64,000 nucleotides of DNA from positions 62,001-126,000 of the forward strand of contig JAIOYF010000004.1 in NCBI GenBank assembly GCA_021741245.1, read 5' to 3'. Below the pieces are notes generated by a model. That model was given only the letters and a program-made list of their open reading frames with translations, was not told where the DNA came from and made no database searches. Each line of letters begins with the position of its first letter. Within the stretch, counting starts at the first letter, position 1. Positions 63,953-64,000 of this stretch are shown piece after piece. The stretch comes from Paracoccaceae bacterium (GTDB taxonomy: Bacteria > Pseudomonadota > Alphaproteobacteria > Rhodobacterales > Rhodobacteraceae). The position numbers and the translations under genes were made by a program.

Positions 63953-64000
63953 GCAAACTCAACACGATGAAGGGCGGATGGCGTGACCGCGTTCGGCGCG
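63949..64000 (+). CDS. start of an unidentified gene cut by the window edge
   Basis: Only 17 codons (MSKLNTMKGGWRDRVRR) are visible. The ATG overlaps the preceding stop and follows GGGGAAGA. No family can be assigned. Confidence 0.45.
   Translation, partial: MSKLNTMKGGWRDRVRR

Overview
The window reads as an alphaproteobacterium of the order Rhodobacterales (Roseobacter/Rhodobacter relatives). The basis is the high G+C content, tight operons with ATGA or GTGA start/stop overlaps, a Phn cluster joined to TIGR03308-type and Ugp-type genes, an FnrL-type box, and the N-type ATP synthase. No rRNA, tRNA, CRISPR array, prophage or intact insertion sequence was recognised. Almost every base is coding.

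Layout. (1) 1-3225: end of a GntR-type regulator, an isocitrate-lyase/PEP-mutase-family enzyme, an MmgE/PrpD protein and an Asp/Glu-racemase-like protein, with a candidate operator in the divergent gap. (2) 3317-22654: a large phosphorus-acquisition island. It holds ugpBAEC, a metallophosphoesterase, a TIM-barrel protein, a hexapeptide acetyltransferase, phnEEDC, a divergent phnM1-methyltransferase pair, phnFGHIJKLM and a truncated third phnE. Three copies of a GTCAT-N4-ATGA palindrome tie the phn promoters to PhnF. (3) 23034-34003: quinoprotein region with a sorbosone-dehydrogenase-like protein, a NitT/TauT-type ABC importer, a cytochrome c, a site-2-protease-like protein without catalytic residues, a four-gene ABC/periplasmic-binding set and a PQQ alcohol-dehydrogenase-like propeller. 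(4) 34476-41136: a second NitT/TauT importer with its own GntR regulator, divergent from a FAH / RraA-like / hydroxyisobutyrate-dehydrogenase-like / TSUP-exporter operon. (5) 41618-51108: amidase, dipeptide ABC importer and two M20 hydrolases in one operon, closed by a strong hairpin. (6) 51194-55600: molybdenum hydroxylase of the isoquinoline-oxidoreductase type with a triheme cytochrome c. (7) 55655-56904: dmeR-dmeF Co/Ni efflux. (8) 57132-63566: a complete N-type ATP synthase operon preceded by an FNR-like box, then two short reading frames at the window edge.

The most striking observation is in the phn island. PhnJ, the radical-SAM subunit of C-P lyase, keeps the glycyl-radical-site glycine but has lost three of the four cysteines needed for the iron-sulfur cluster and the thiyl radical. 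Its partner PhnI has also lost a conserved internal signature. The rest of the machinery (phnF, G, H, K, L, M, C, D, E, E) is intact and co-regulated, so this looks like a maintained variant system and not a decaying one. It may carry out chemistry other than classical radical C-P bond cleavage. Other notable points are the catalytically dead site-2-protease homologue, a quinoprotein lacking the usual metal ligands, a Na+-type c-ring under a likely oxygen-responsive promoter, and several strong uncharacterised palindromes.
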